Of a stretch of 22,746 nucleotides of DNA, positions 6,139 to 13,309 are shown piece after piece (position 1 is the first letter of the stretch; the number at the start of each line of letters is the position of its first letter). The translations under genes and the position numbers were made by a program. The DNA comes from an uncultured Clostridia bacterium (lineage in GTDB: Bacteria > Bacillota > Clostridia > Lachnospirales > Anaerotignaceae), in assembly GCA_910587735.1 (NCBI GenBank), contig CAJUNT010000022.1, forward strand, positions 1-22,746, given 5' to 3'. A model generated the notes under the pieces. The model ran no database searches. It was not told the DNA's origin and worked only from the letters and a program-made list of their open reading frames with translations.

Positions 6139-8477
6139 TTTTGTTTTTCTCCATTTGCTGTATTTTGTGATATACTATGTTTTACTCTATCTTTTTCTTC
6201 TGCTCTTTTGGCATTATTAAAACGGTCAAGCGTACCTACCAGATAGCCTGTAATACGACGTATTCTCTGGAAGGGAATACCATCTTTTTCTGTTCTGCCA
6301 CATTTTGGGCATACATCACCTATAATACCGTTATAACCACATACAGGATCTCTATCCACAGGGTGGTTAATAGAGCCATATCCTATATTTTGAGATTTCA
6401 TATAGCGTATTACTTTTTCAAAAGCATCTATATTTTGTGTAGGATCGCCGTCTAATTCAATATAAGTAATATGTCCTGCATTGGTAAGCGCATGATAAGG
6501 TGCTTCTATTTTTATTTTTTTAAATGCACTGATAGGGTAATATACAGGTACATGAAAACTATTGGTATAATATTCTCTATCTGTAATGCCTTCCAATATA
6601 CCAAAACGCTTTTGGTCTAATTTTAAAAATCTGCCTGAAAGTCCTTCCGCAGGTGTAGCAAGCAATGTAAAATTTAATTTCATTTTTTGTGAAAATTCAT
6701 CCATACGATGACGCATATGGCTAATAATATCTAATCCTAAATTTTGCGCCACTTCGCTTTCGCCATGATGCATACCAATAAGCGCTTTTAAACATTCTGC
6801 AAGTCCTATAAAACCAACGGAAAGCGTACCATGTTTTAATACTTCTCTAATTTCATCATTACTATTTAGCTTTTCGCTGTCTATCCAAACGCCTTCTCCC
6901 ATAAGAAATGGGAAATTACATACTTTTTTCTTTGCTTGTATTTCAAAACGCTCTAAAAGCTGTTCTATTACAATATCTATTTTTCTATCTAATTCTTTAT
7001 AAAACCAATCAATATTACCATTGGATAATATCGCAATACGAGGTAAATTGATTGTTGTAAAACTTAAATTACCCCTTCCTGGAGAAACTTGTTTATTTTC
7101 ATCATAAACATTAGCCATTACTCTTGTACGACAACCCATATAAGCGATTTCTGTTTCTGGAGTACCTTTATAATATTGCATATTAAAAGGCGCATCTTGA
7201 AATGAGAAATTTGGAAAAAGCCTTTTTGCACTCACACGACAGCTTAAACGGAACAAATCATAATTTGGCTCTCCTGGATTAAAATTAATACCTTCTTTTA
7301 CTCTAAATATTTGTATAGGGAATATAGGCGTTTCACCATTTCCAAGTCCTACTTCTGTTACGAGTAAAAGATTTTTGACTACCATTCTACCTTCTGTTGA
7401 TGTATCCATACCATAGTTTACAGATGAAAAAGGTGTCTGCGCTCCTGCTCTGGAATGCATAGTATTTAAATTGTGTATCAGTGACTCCATAGCTTGATAA
7501 GTTGCCTTATCTGTTTCTTCTAATGATTTCTTTTTTGAAAAACATTGTGCTTTTTGTATGGATTCTGCTGAAAGTCCTATTGCAGTGAGTGCTTTCGTTT
7601 CTTGTTTTGTGTAACATTCATTTTCATCTATTGTGGCATAGATACCTTTTTGTGACAGTTCTTTTAATGCTTGTTTTGTTTTTTCTGCCATTTCTGCATT
7701 GACAATCAATTCTATAGAAGAAACCATATTTGAATGGTATCTTTTTAAATATGTTTTTTTGACACCTGGTGCTAAACCATAATCTAAATTTACTATGGCT
7801 TGTCCACCATGCTGGTCATTTTGATTGGACTGTATGGCGATGCAGGCAAGTGCTGCATAACTTGCAATGTCATTTGGCTCTCTTACTACGCCATGTCCTG
7901 TTGAAAATCCATTATGAAATAGTTTTAATAAATCAATTTGACAACACGTTGTTGTTAATGTATAAAAATCTAAATCATGTATATGTATGTCACCATTTTG
8001 ATGTGCCTCAGAATGAACTGGATTTAATACATATTCTTCATAAAAATGTTTTGCACCTTCAGAACCATATTTTAACATAGAACCCATAGCAGTATTGCCG
8101 TCTATATTTGCGTTTTCTCTTTTGATATCACTGTCACTGACATCTTTATATGTAATATCTTCAAATGTTTTCATTAAACGACTGTTCATATTACGAATAC
8201 GTGTTCGCTCTGCTCTATAAAGTATGTATGCCTTTGCTGTACCAATATGTCCGTTTTCAATCAACACTTTTTCCACCATATCTTGTATTTGTTCCACGGA
8301 AGGAGAAAACAAATTGTTTTTCTGTAAATGTTGTGCAACTGTTTTGGCTAACTGTAAACAGGTGCTGTATTCTTTTCTCCCTACTGTAGAGCAAAATGCT
8401 TTTTGTATAGCATTTGCAATTTTATCAATATCAAAATTTGCTAATCTTCCATCTCGTTTTTGTATTGTTGTAATCAT
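6135..8477 (-). CDS. nrdD: Anaerobic (class III) ribonucleoside-triphosphate reductase
   Basis: This 780-residue enzyme reduces ribonucleoside triphosphates to deoxyribonucleotides without oxygen, using a glycyl radical made by NrdG. An ATP-cone allosteric domain lies at about residues 1-95 (IQKRDGRLANFDIDKIANAI). The catalytic barrel contains the segment TTTCCQIDLLKLFHNGFSTG and GCRTRVMANVYD. Near the C-terminus, VCGYNGIIGDVCPKCGR gives three zinc-type cysteines, followed by RRITGYLVGT with the radical glycine at about residue 744. The ending is TGA, overlapping nrdG. Upstream on the minus strand is a promoter overlapped by two NrdR boxes. Finding only a class III enzyme here fits strictly or facultatively anaerobic life. 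Confidence 0.97.
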   Translation of the reverse strand: MITTIQKRDGRLANFDIDKIANAIQKAFCSTVGRKEYSTCLQLAKTVAQHLQKNNLFSPSVEQIQDMVEKVLIENGHIGTAKAYILYRAERTRIRNMNSRLMKTFEDITYKDVSDSDIKRENANIDGNTAMGSMLKYGSEGAKHFYEEYVLNPVHSEAHQNGDIHIHDLDFYTLTTTCCQIDLLKLFHNGFSTGHGVVREPNDIASYAALACIAIQSNQNDQHGGQAIVNLDYGLAPGVKKTYLKRYHSNMVSSIELIVNAEMAEKTKQALKELSQKGIYATIDENECYTKQETKALTAIGLSAESIQKAQCFSKKKSLEETDKATYQAMESLIHNLNTMHSRAGAQTPFSSVNYGMDTSTEGRMVVKNLLLVTEVGLGNGETPIFPIQIFRVKEGINFNPGEPNYDLFRLSCRVSAKRLFPNFSFQDAPFNMQYYKGTPETEIAYMGCRTRVMANVYDENKQVSPGRGNLSFTTINLPRIAILSNGNIDWFYKELDRKIDIVIEQLLERFEIQAKKKVCNFPFLMGEGVWIDSEKLNSNDEIREVLKHGTLSVGFIGLAECLKALIGMHHGESEVAQNLGLDIISHMRHRMDEFSQKMKLNFTLLATPAEGLSGRFLKLDQKRFGILEGITDREYYTNSFHVPVYYPISAFKKIKIEAPYHALTNAGHITYIELDGDPTQNIDAFEKVIRYMKSQNIGYGSINHPVDRDPVCGYNGIIGDVCPKCGRTEKDGIPFQRIRRITGYLVGTLDRFNNAKRAEEKDRVKHSISQNTANGEKQK

Positions 8478-8538
8478 TAAAATATCCCTGCCTTTCTATG
8501 GTTATCACGTAAAAAAAGTGCTATATTTTGTCGAAAAA

Positions 8539-8585
8539 CCACAATATATAGCAATTGATTCATTTAAAATGTGTATATATTGTAG
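8539..8585 (-). promoter_or_regulatory. Two NrdR boxes in the nrdDG promoter
   Basis: The known NrdR box is acaCwAtATaTwGtgt. Box 1 has the core CAATATATAG at 8542-8551, matching all ten core positions. Box 2 has GTATATATTG at 8573-8582, matching nine of ten. The cores are 31 bp apart, about three helical turns, the spacing typical of tandem NrdR boxes. Box 2 overlaps the predicted -10 element, so binding should block RNA polymerase. The nrdR gene is in this window at 11421-11885. Confidence 0.85.
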
Positions 8586-8607
8586 TATAGAATGATAAAT
8601 TCGTCAA
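8579..8607 (-). promoter_or_regulatory. nrdDG promoter
   Basis: On the minus strand TTGACG (complement of 8602-8607) is followed after 17 bases by TACAAT (complement of 8579-8584). The start of transcription should fall near 8572, giving a leader of about 95 bases before the nrdD ATG. The -10 lies within NrdR box 2. Confidence 0.75.
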
Positions 8608-8756
8608 TAGAGCGATTTGTGAAAATATGGTATAAAATATGTAGAAAAGGCGAGATATAAACATATACTGTAATATAAAAAAAATTTTTTGATATTGTGA
8701 AGTGATAAATTTTTTCACTCGTATGAATCATAATTTTTTATTTAAGGAGGAAATAC

Positions 8757-9014
8757 ATGGAGCGTTTTTGTGAATTAAAACAAAAAGAAGTAATCAATGT
8801 ATGTGATGGCTGTCGTTTGGGGTATACCACAGATTTAGAATTTGATAACTGTACAGGGAATATTATTGCATTGATTATACCATGCGAGAATGGTAAAATG
8901 TGGAATTTATTTAATAGCGGTAGCAAGGAATATTATGTTCCTTGGAATTGTATTAAAAAAATTGGAGATGATATTATATTGATTGAAGGTTGTACAGAAG
9001 AATTTTTACAATAA
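8757..9014 (+). CDS. YlmC/YmxH family sporulation protein
   Basis: An 85-residue PRC-barrel-like protein. The signature is the N-terminal ELKQKEVINVCDGCRLGY, then DLEFDNCTGNIIALI, a Gly/Pro-poor middle, and VPWNCIKKIGDDIILI, all of which I recognise from the YlmC/YmxH group found in endospore-forming Firmicutes. Its exact biochemical role is not established. The start is fixed by AAGGAGG just ahead of the ATG. It is a single-gene unit: nrdD is divergent and a strong terminator follows at 9064. Its presence is the main hint here that the organism forms spores. No confident promoter was picked in the AT-rich upstream region. Confidence 0.88.
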   Translation: MERFCELKQKEVINVCDGCRLGYTTDLEFDNCTGNIIALIIPCENGKMWNLFNSGSKEYYVPWNCIKKIGDDIILIEGCTEEFLQ

Positions 9015-9063
9015 AGAATAAAATGGGTGCTTTACAAAGTGATATACTTATATGAAATATGAA

Positions 9064-9106
9064 ACTACCCTAAATTTCATAAAGCTATGAAGGGTAGTTT
9101 TTTATT
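9064..9106 (+). terminator. Terminator after the YmxH-like gene
   Basis: ACTACCCT (9064-9071) pairs with AGGGTAGT (9091-9098), and an inner TTCATA/TATGAA extends the stem around an AAGC loop. A T-rich tract follows (9099-9106). Confidence 0.92.
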
Positions 9107-9183
9107 TACTTTCCAATAATATGGCAATAATGTCAATCAAGAATATAAATTTTAAAAAAAATAATTTTTTTTGATAGAATGTG

Positions 9184-9212
9184 TTGACATTTTTTATATT
9201 ATATCATATAAT
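9184..9212 (+). promoter_or_regulatory. Consensus promoter of tRNA-Lys
   Basis: TTGACA (9184-9189), a 17-base spacer and TATAAT (9207-9212): a perfect sigma-A-type promoter, 12 bases ahead of the tRNA 5' end. Confidence 0.92.
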
Positions 9213-9224
9213 AATATTCGTTGT

Positions 9225-9297
9225 GGGTCACTAGCTCAGTAGGTAGAGCACTGGACTTTTAATCCAGGTGTCTCGGGTTCGAGCCCCGAGTGACTCA
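9225..9297 (+). tRNA. tRNA-Lys (anticodon UUU)
   Basis: A complete 73-base cloverleaf. The acceptor arms GGGTCAC and GTGACTC pair with one G-U. The D arm is GCTC/GAGC and the anticodon stem is CTGGA/TCCAG around CTTTTAA (anticodon TTT). The T arm is TCGGG-TTCGAGC-CCCGA and the discriminator is A. CCA is not encoded. A consensus promoter lies just upstream and a terminator directly downstream, so it is transcribed alone. Confidence 0.97.
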
Positions 9298-9301
9298 CGT
9301 C

Positions 9302-9336
9302 AAGCTGTCAGTGTAAAAACATTGACAGCTTTTTTA
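9302..9336 (+). terminator. Terminator after tRNA-Lys
   Basis: AAGCTGTCAGTG (9302-9313) pairs with CATTGACAGCTT (9320-9331), a 12-pair stem with one G-U, followed by TTTTATT. It begins five bases after the tRNA and also lies at the end of the convergent nucleotidyltransferase gene. Confidence 0.92.
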
Positions 9337-10125
9337 TTATGATATTGTTACAATTTGTTTAGCATATACTATAATACGGTTGATATCGTCAATCACTTGA
9401 AATTGTTTTTCTGTATCATACATATGAGAAAATAACAAATTTAAGTTTTGTTCAAAATTTTGAGGTAGTATAGTACAATTTTTTTTACATAATTCTATTA
9501 AACGCTTTTCTCCTGTATGTGTTTTTTCATTTACTGCAAATATAAAATCAAAATAAGACGCTAAAAATTCTGTTACTCTATGATTTATGCTTACTATATC
9601 ATTCCTTTTTATGGCTTTTTCAATTTGTGTTTTATATGCTGGTAGTGCTGTGTCCATCAATTTTAATTGTCTTTGTATAATTGCCTTTTTTAATTGTTGA
9701 GGATAGGGTATATTGAATTTTTTAACTGCTTTTTTTAGTAATCCATTTTTATCATATATAATATTGCTATGTATGAGATTGTGCCACATACAAGTGGTAT
9801 ATGCATTTGCAGTCTGGTAATGTATGACAACATTTTCAATATCTTTACAAAAATCATATAAATTACGATATATAATATCAATAGCAATACCATTGTTTAA
9901 TATGCAATTATCTTCATATTCCCAAAAATGATTACCAATTTCTACCACATTGCAATATTGATACAATATTTTTTTTCTAATTTCTATATCAATAGGGGCA
10001 TTATAGTATACATAAATATCATAATCGGAATTTTCATCATATACTTTATTTGCTCGAGAACCTCCTAATGTAATTGCTTCTACACAATTTATATTTGATA
10101 ATTCTTTAAAAATACCATTTGGCAT
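9337..10125 (-). CDS. Nucleotidyltransferase-domain protein
   Basis: A 262-residue protein with an N-terminal polymerase-beta-like nucleotidyltransferase domain. LGGSRANKVYDENSDYDIYV gives the Gly-Ser motif and the metal-binding pair Asp34 and Asp36. The third acid is probably Asp83 in IAIDIIYR. The rest (about residues 130-262) is helical and resembles the DUF4037-type partner region. Such proteins transfer a nucleotide to a small molecule, protein or RNA; the substrate is not predictable here. It could be an aminoglycoside adenylyltransferase relative or an orphan regulatory enzyme. The start is well set by AAGGAGG eight bases before the ATG. The gene is flanked by tRNA-Arg upstream and the tRNA-Lys terminator downstream. 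Confidence 0.82.
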   Translation of the reverse strand: MPNGIFKELSNINCVEAITLGGSRANKVYDENSDYDIYVYYNAPIDIEIRKKILYQYCNVVEIGNHFWEYEDNCILNNGIAIDIIYRNLYDFCKDIENVVIHYQTANAYTTCMWHNLIHSNIIYDKNGLLKKAVKKFNIPYPQQLKKAIIQRQLKLMDTALPAYKTQIEKAIKRNDIVSINHRVTEFLASYFDFIFAVNEKTHTGEKRLIELCKKNCTILPQNFEQNLNLLFSHMYDTEKQFQVIDDINRIIVYAKQIVTIS

Positions 10126-10151
10126 ATGGATTCCTCCTTAATAAATGAAAT

Positions 10152-10182
10152 AAAAAAAGTGTACCAAATTGATTCAGTACAC
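10152..10182 (-). terminator. Terminator after tRNA-Arg
   Basis: On the minus strand GTGTAC (complement of 10177-10182) pairs with GTACAC (complement of 10159-10164) around a 12-base loop, followed by seven T (complement of 10152-10158). It lies just after the tRNA and ahead of the nucleotidyltransferase gene. Confidence 0.85.
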
Positions 10183-10187
10183 AGCTA

Positions 10188-10260
10188 CGCACTCTACAGG
10201 AATCGAACCTGCGACCTTTCGGTCCGGAGCCGAACGCTCTATCCCCTGAGCTAAGAGTGC
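10188..10260 (-). tRNA. tRNA-Arg (anticodon CCG)
   Basis: Read on the minus strand, the acceptor arms GCACTCT and AGAGTGC pair fully. The D arm is GCTC/GAGC. The anticodon stem TTCGG/CCGAA encloses CTCCGGA (anticodon CCG, reading CGG). The T arm is GCAGG-TTCGATT-CCTGT and the discriminator is G. CCA is not encoded. The length is 73 bases. It has its own promoter and terminator. Confidence 0.96.
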
Positions 10261-10274
10261 ATACACCTCATATC

Positions 10275-10303
10275 ATTTTACAATTAAAAAAACTTTCTGT
10301 CAA
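10275..10303 (-). promoter_or_regulatory. Promoter of tRNA-Arg
   Basis: On the minus strand TTGACA (complement of 10298-10303), a 17-base spacer and TAAAAT (complement of 10275-10280), with the tRNA starting 15 bases further on. Confidence 0.88.
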
Positions 10304-10312
10304 ATAAAATTT

Positions 10313-10392
10313 GTGGTGTGGGAGTGGCTAAACACACATTTAAAACCATGAGTATGTTGCTTTCTAAATAGTGACTTTTTTAAAAAAAGTAA
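10313..10392 (-). repeat. Intergenic repeat fragment, copy G
   Basis: GGGAGTGGCTAAACACACAT and the following AAAACCATGAGTATGTTGCT (to 10367) match the reverse complement of the right part of copy F (20744-20792) with scattered changes. It carries a decayed form of the core hairpin at 10348-10367. It occupies the gap between tRNA-Arg and the ABM-like gene. Confidence 0.65.
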
Positions 10393-10473
10393 TTATGATA
10401 TCATAACAACATAAACAATATACAAATTATTTCCCATGTTAGGGAACATATGATGATTAAGGAGAAATAAAAT

Positions 10474-10761
10474 ATGAAAGTATCTGCTTATTTACAAATT
10501 ACAATGTGAATTAATGAAAAAAATCGTGCTGCTGCAAATGTCTATATAGAGTATAAAGAACCATTTTTAAAAGCAATAAAGGGTGCTATTACAAAAGATT
10601 TGCTTGTGCGTGATGAAGATGTGCAGGTATTGCATGGTTTTGATAGTGTGGAAAATGCAAAGGCATATTTAGAAAGTGAAATGTTTCAAAATGATATGTT
10701 TGTAGCATTAAAAGATTTGTGGAAACAACAGCCAGATGTGAAAATTTATGTAGTAGCATAA
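10474..10761 (+). pseudogene. Small ABM-like protein gene with in-frame TGA
   Basis: An ATG at 10474 behind AAGGAG reads MKVSAYLQITM, then TGA at 10507-10509. The same frame continues without another stop for 83 codons (INEKNRAAANVYIEYKEPFL, then VQVLHGFDSVENAKAYLES, ending VKIYVVA) to TAA 10759-10761. The whole frame has 95 positions and the size and pattern of antibiotic-biosynthesis-monooxygenase (ABM)-fold ferredoxin-like proteins, often dimeric small enzymes or binding proteins. The part before the TGA, a first beta strand, belongs to the same fold, so this is one gene with a nonsense codon at position 12. No good start with a ribosome binding site lies right after the TGA, although the ATG at 10514 could reinitiate. 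Function is probably lost unless UGA is read through. Confidence 0.75.
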
Positions 10762-10800
10762 TAACATCAATAAATAAGTATAGTAAAATAATATAGTGAA

Positions 10801-10953
10801 GAAATAGCGTTCGCATATGATAAAGTTTTTGAGTGTGGGTGAAATACGCAAATAAAAACAATATTATTTTTAAAACCTTGAGAGCGTTGCTTTCAAACTT
10901 TGCACTGCTTTCTTCTAAAAGTGGAGCAAAAACTTTTTAAATTATGCGAACGC
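10801..10953 (+). repeat. Intergenic repeat element, copy C (short, intact ends)
   Basis: It starts GAAATAGCGTTCGCA, followed by TAAAGTTTTT, and ends AAAAACTTTTTAAATTATGC with GAACGC to 10953, so both inverted ends are clear. The core hairpin is present in reverse orientation, TTGAGAGC-GTT-GCTTTCAA (10878-10896). At about 153 bp it is the shortest copy with both ends. Confidence 0.78.
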
Positions 10954-11019
10954 AGTTAAACAAGAATTTATAGTAAAACTTTATTTTTACTATTACAGGT
11001 AATATTTTATATCATTTCT

Positions 11020-11163
11020 TTATGGAGCAATACTTTCTATTTGTTGCTCCTTTTGCGCAGTATGACATTCTTTATTATTTTTCATTTTTTTTTGTTTTAA
11101 AAAGTCCTCTAACAAATATTCAATATCTGTTTCTTTCAAAAAATCTTTTCCAAAATAATACAT
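11020..11163 (-). CDS. Possible 47-residue small protein
   Basis: On the minus strand an ATG (complement of 11161-11163) follows AGGGGGAAA, a good ribosome binding site. It opens 47 codons ending in TAA: MYYFGKDFLKETDIEYLLED, then FLKQKKMKNN and a polar tail ending IESIAP. The first half could form an amphipathic helix; there is no signal peptide. I do not recognise it. It is divergent from nrdR and shares with it an intergenic region holding a perfect 44-bp palindrome. The ribosome binding site and codon use support it as real, but a chance frame is possible. Confidence 0.5.
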   Translation of the reverse strand: MYYFGKDFLKETDIEYLLEDFLKQKKMKNNKECHTAQKEQQIESIAP

Positions 11164-11208
11164 AAATATTTCCCCCTTTTATGAATTATGGTTCACACAA
11201 CAAAAATG

Positions 11209-11252
11209 ATTTATCATAATATAATAGTAATTACTATTATATTATGATAAAT
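11209..11252. repeat. Perfect 44-bp palindrome
   Basis: The left half ATTTATCATAATATAATAGT plus AA is followed immediately by its exact reverse complement, with the centre between 11230 and 11231 and no spacer. It lies between the divergent 47-codon ORF and nrdR. It could be an operator, a cruciform, or a bidirectional terminator-like hairpin. A run of A follows on the plus strand and CATTTTTG on the minus strand. Confidence 0.9.
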
Positions 11253-11340
11253 AAAAAAAATGGTTACTCCAGTATGTTAGCGAATAGTATATTTAGTAAA
11301 ATAAAAATGATATTTTATTATGATTGATAAAAAGAAATTG

Positions 11341-11369
11341 TTGACTGACAAGCAATTTTTGTATATACT
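11341..11369 (+). promoter_or_regulatory. nrdR promoter
   Basis: TTGACT (11341-11346), a 17-base spacer and TATACT (11364-11369). Transcription should start near 11376, about 45 bases before the GTG start of nrdR. I see no NrdR box here. Confidence 0.8.
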
Positions 11370-11420
11370 ATAAACTGTATAATCATGTAAATAACAATGT
11401 TTGAAGGGAGGGTGTTTTTT

Positions 11421-11885
11421 GTGAAATGTCCATTTTGTAGTTATGAAGATACAAAAGTAATTGATTCAAGAAGTCAAGAAGATAATTCTGTAATTCGTCG
11501 CAGACGTCTTTGCGAAAAATGTGGAAAGCGTTTTACAACTTATGAGAGAATTGATACCATTCCCCTTACTGTTATTAAAAAAGATAACACAAGAGAACAA
11601 TTTGATAAAACAAAATTGTTAAACGGTATTATGAAATCGTGTTATAAAAGACCAGTTTCTTTACATCAAATGGAGTTGTTAGTGGAGAACATTGAAAATG
11701 CAATCACCAATTCTGAAAGAAAAGAAATTGAAAGCCAAAAAATAGGAGATATGGTAATAGAAGAACTGAAAAATTTAGATGAAGTTTCTTATGTTCGTTT
11801 TGCCTCTGTATATCGTCAATTTAAAGATATCAATACATTTCGTGAGGCATTAGAAAAAATAGTAAATGAAAAAACAACATTATAA
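11421..11885 (+). CDS. nrdR: Transcriptional repressor NrdR
   Basis: A 154-residue repressor of ribonucleotide reductase genes that senses ATP/dATP. The N-terminal zinc finger shows Cys3, Cys6, Cys31 and Cys34 (KCPFCSYED and LCEKCGKRF) with the basic stretch IRRRRL between. The ATP-cone domain spans about residues 46-136 (LTVIKKDNTREQFDKTKLLN). The start is GTG 11421: family members begin MKCPFC, and AGGGAGGG at 11405-11412 is eight bases before it. An ATG at 11397 would add eight residues and has no ribosome binding site. It is a single-gene unit with its own promoter and terminator. Its likely target in this window is nrdD-nrdG through the boxes at 8539-8585. Confidence 0.96.
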   Translation: MKCPFCSYEDTKVIDSRSQEDNSVIRRRRLCEKCGKRFTTYERIDTIPLTVIKKDNTREQFDKTKLLNGIMKSCYKRPVSLHQMELLVENIENAITNSERKEIESQKIGDMVIEELKNLDEVSYVRFASVYRQFKDINTFREALEKIVNEKTTL

Positions 11886-11893
11886 ATACAAAT

Positions 11894-11919
11894 ACCCTGA
11901 CGATTGTCAGGGTTTTCTG
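11894..11919 (+). terminator. Terminator after nrdR
   Basis: ACCCTGAC (11894-11901), a GATT loop and GTCAGGGT (11906-11913) form a perfect eight-pair stem, followed by TTTCTGTTTTT. Confidence 0.92.
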
Positions 11920-11937
11920 TTTTTATACAGTATCTAT

Positions 11938-11966
11938 TTGACAAATAAACAAAACAGTATTATAAT
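11938..11966 (+). promoter_or_regulatory. Histidine operon promoter
   Basis: TTGACA (11938-11943), exactly 17 bases, then TATAAT (11961-11966): a perfect consensus. The leader from about 11973 to hisZ is only some 47 bases, too short for a T-box or a His leader-peptide attenuator, so attenuation is unlikely. Confidence 0.93.
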
Positions 11967-12019
11967 AGTCGATATACTTTATTTAAGTAGAGTGATAAAG
12001 CGAAAGGAAGTAATATATT

Positions 12020-13309
12020 ATGAGAGATAATAAACTCTATACGCCAGTTGGTGTAAGAGATATTCTTTTTAAAGAATGTAATATCAAAAGATATGTGTCA
12101 CATGAAATAGGTGAGGTTTTTAGAAGTTTTGGCTATGAACAAGTGGAAACACCTACTTTTGAATACATGGAAGTATTTTCAGATGAAAAATTAGGAGGCA
12201 CAAAACAAAAAGAAATGTATCGTTTTTTTGACAGAGATGGCTCTATACTTGCATTGCGTACAGATATGACACCACCTATTGCTCGTATTGCAGCAACCTG
12301 TTTTGAAAAAAAATATTTGCCCATGCGATTTAGTTATTTTGGAAATGTATTTCGTTATAATGAAGAATATCAGGGAAAACAAAGAGAATTTTATCAGGCT
12401 GGTATAGAACTTTTGGGGGTAGACCAAGCGGACGCTGATGCAGAAGTGATTGCGGTAGCAATACAAAGTCTTTTAAAAGCAGGGCTTTGTCATTTTCAAA
12501 TTATTGTAGGAAATGTGGAGTTTTTTAATGGAATATTGGAAGAAACAGCATTAGCATACGATATTTGCAAAGAATTACAAATATATGTGGGATATAGAGA
12601 TTATGTTTCTGTAGAAAAAATTGTAAAGCAATATGATATGGAACAGAATATTAGACAGCTTTTTATAGATTTGCCTAAATTGATGGGAACACTTGAAGTA
12701 TTGGAATATGCTGAAAAACTTACAAAAAATATCAGAGCAATAAAAGCTATAGAACGCTTAAAATGTTTGTATACCATATTGCAGTATTATGGTTTAGAAA
12801 AATATGTATCATTTGATTTGGGTATGGTAGGGCAGTTGAATTATTATACAGGTATTATATTTAGAGGGTATGCTGATGGAAGTGGATACAGTATATTAAG
12901 TGGTGGACGTTATGATAATTTAGTGTCACAGTATGGTGAAGATATGCCTGCTGTGGGTATGGTGCTAAAATTGAATGAAGTACTTTCTGCACTTCAAAAA
13001 CAATGTGTAACAATAGAACAGAAAAAAGCAAAGACACTTATTGCATTTACTGAAAAAGGTAGACAAAAAGCAATAGAAATTGCTGGAATATATAGACAAA
13101 GTGGTATGTATATAGAAATGAGTCTTTTGGGTGAGGATATATCAAAAAATATGCATTATGCAGAGTCAAAACAAATGAGCCATGTATTGTATTTTATAGA
13201 TAGTGAAAATATGAAGGTAATTAGCTTAGCTGATGAAATGGGAGGTTTTACAGTAGATATTGCTGTATCAGAATTGATATTGCCTAATGTGGAGGAGGAA
13301 AAACAATGA
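12020..13309 (+). CDS. hisZ: ATP phosphoribosyltransferase regulatory subunit
   Basis: A 429-residue class II aminoacyl-tRNA-synthetase-like protein that lacks tRNA charging and instead forms a complex with short HisG, giving activity and histidine feedback to the first step of histidine synthesis. Seen here are TPVGVRDIL at the N-terminus, motif 2-like RFSYFGNVFRY followed by GKQREFYQAGIELLG, and motif 3-like SGGRYDNLVSQYGEDMPAVG near residue 295-315. It lacks a recognisable anticodon-binding domain of HisRS, and its place ahead of a 210-residue HisG settles it as HisZ rather than hisS. The ribosome binding site is AAAGGAAG. The gene ends in TGA overlapping hisG by four bases. Confidence 0.95.
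   Translation: MRDNKLYTPVGVRDILFKECNIKRYVSHEIGEVFRSFGYEQVETPTFEYMEVFSDEKLGGTKQKEMYRFFDRDGSILALRTDMTPPIARIAATCFEKKYLPMRFSYFGNVFRYNEEYQGKQREFYQAGIELLGVDQADADAEVIAVAIQSLLKAGLCHFQIIVGNVEFFNGILEETALAYDICKELQIYVGYRDYVSVEKIVKQYDMEQNIRQLFIDLPKLMGTLEVLEYAEKLTKNIRAIKAIERLKCLYTILQYYGLEKYVSFDLGMVGQLNYYTGIIFRGYADGSGYSILSGGRYDNLVSQYGEDMPAVGMVLKLNEVLSALQKQCVTIEQKKAKTLIAFTEKGRQKAIEIAGIYRQSGMYIEMSLLGEDISKNMHYAESKQMSHVLYFIDSENMKVISLADEMGGFTVDIAVSELILPNVEEEKQ

Noticed and set aside
11024..11054. Plus-strand terminator GGAGCAA/TTGCTCC with TTTT
   Set aside because: No plus-strand gene ends nearby, the loop is long, and the sequence lies inside the minus-strand small ORF.
11397..11420. ATG start for nrdR
   Set aside because: The family starts MKCPFC, matching GTG 11421, which has AGGGAGGG eight bases before it.
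11967..12019. T-box riboswitch or His attenuator before hisZ
   Set aside because: The leader is only about 47 bases, with no His codon run and no terminator hairpin.
12020..13309. Histidyl-tRNA synthetase (hisS)
   Set aside because: It has the class II fold, but the adjacent coupled short hisG and the lack of an anticodon-binding domain fit HisZ.
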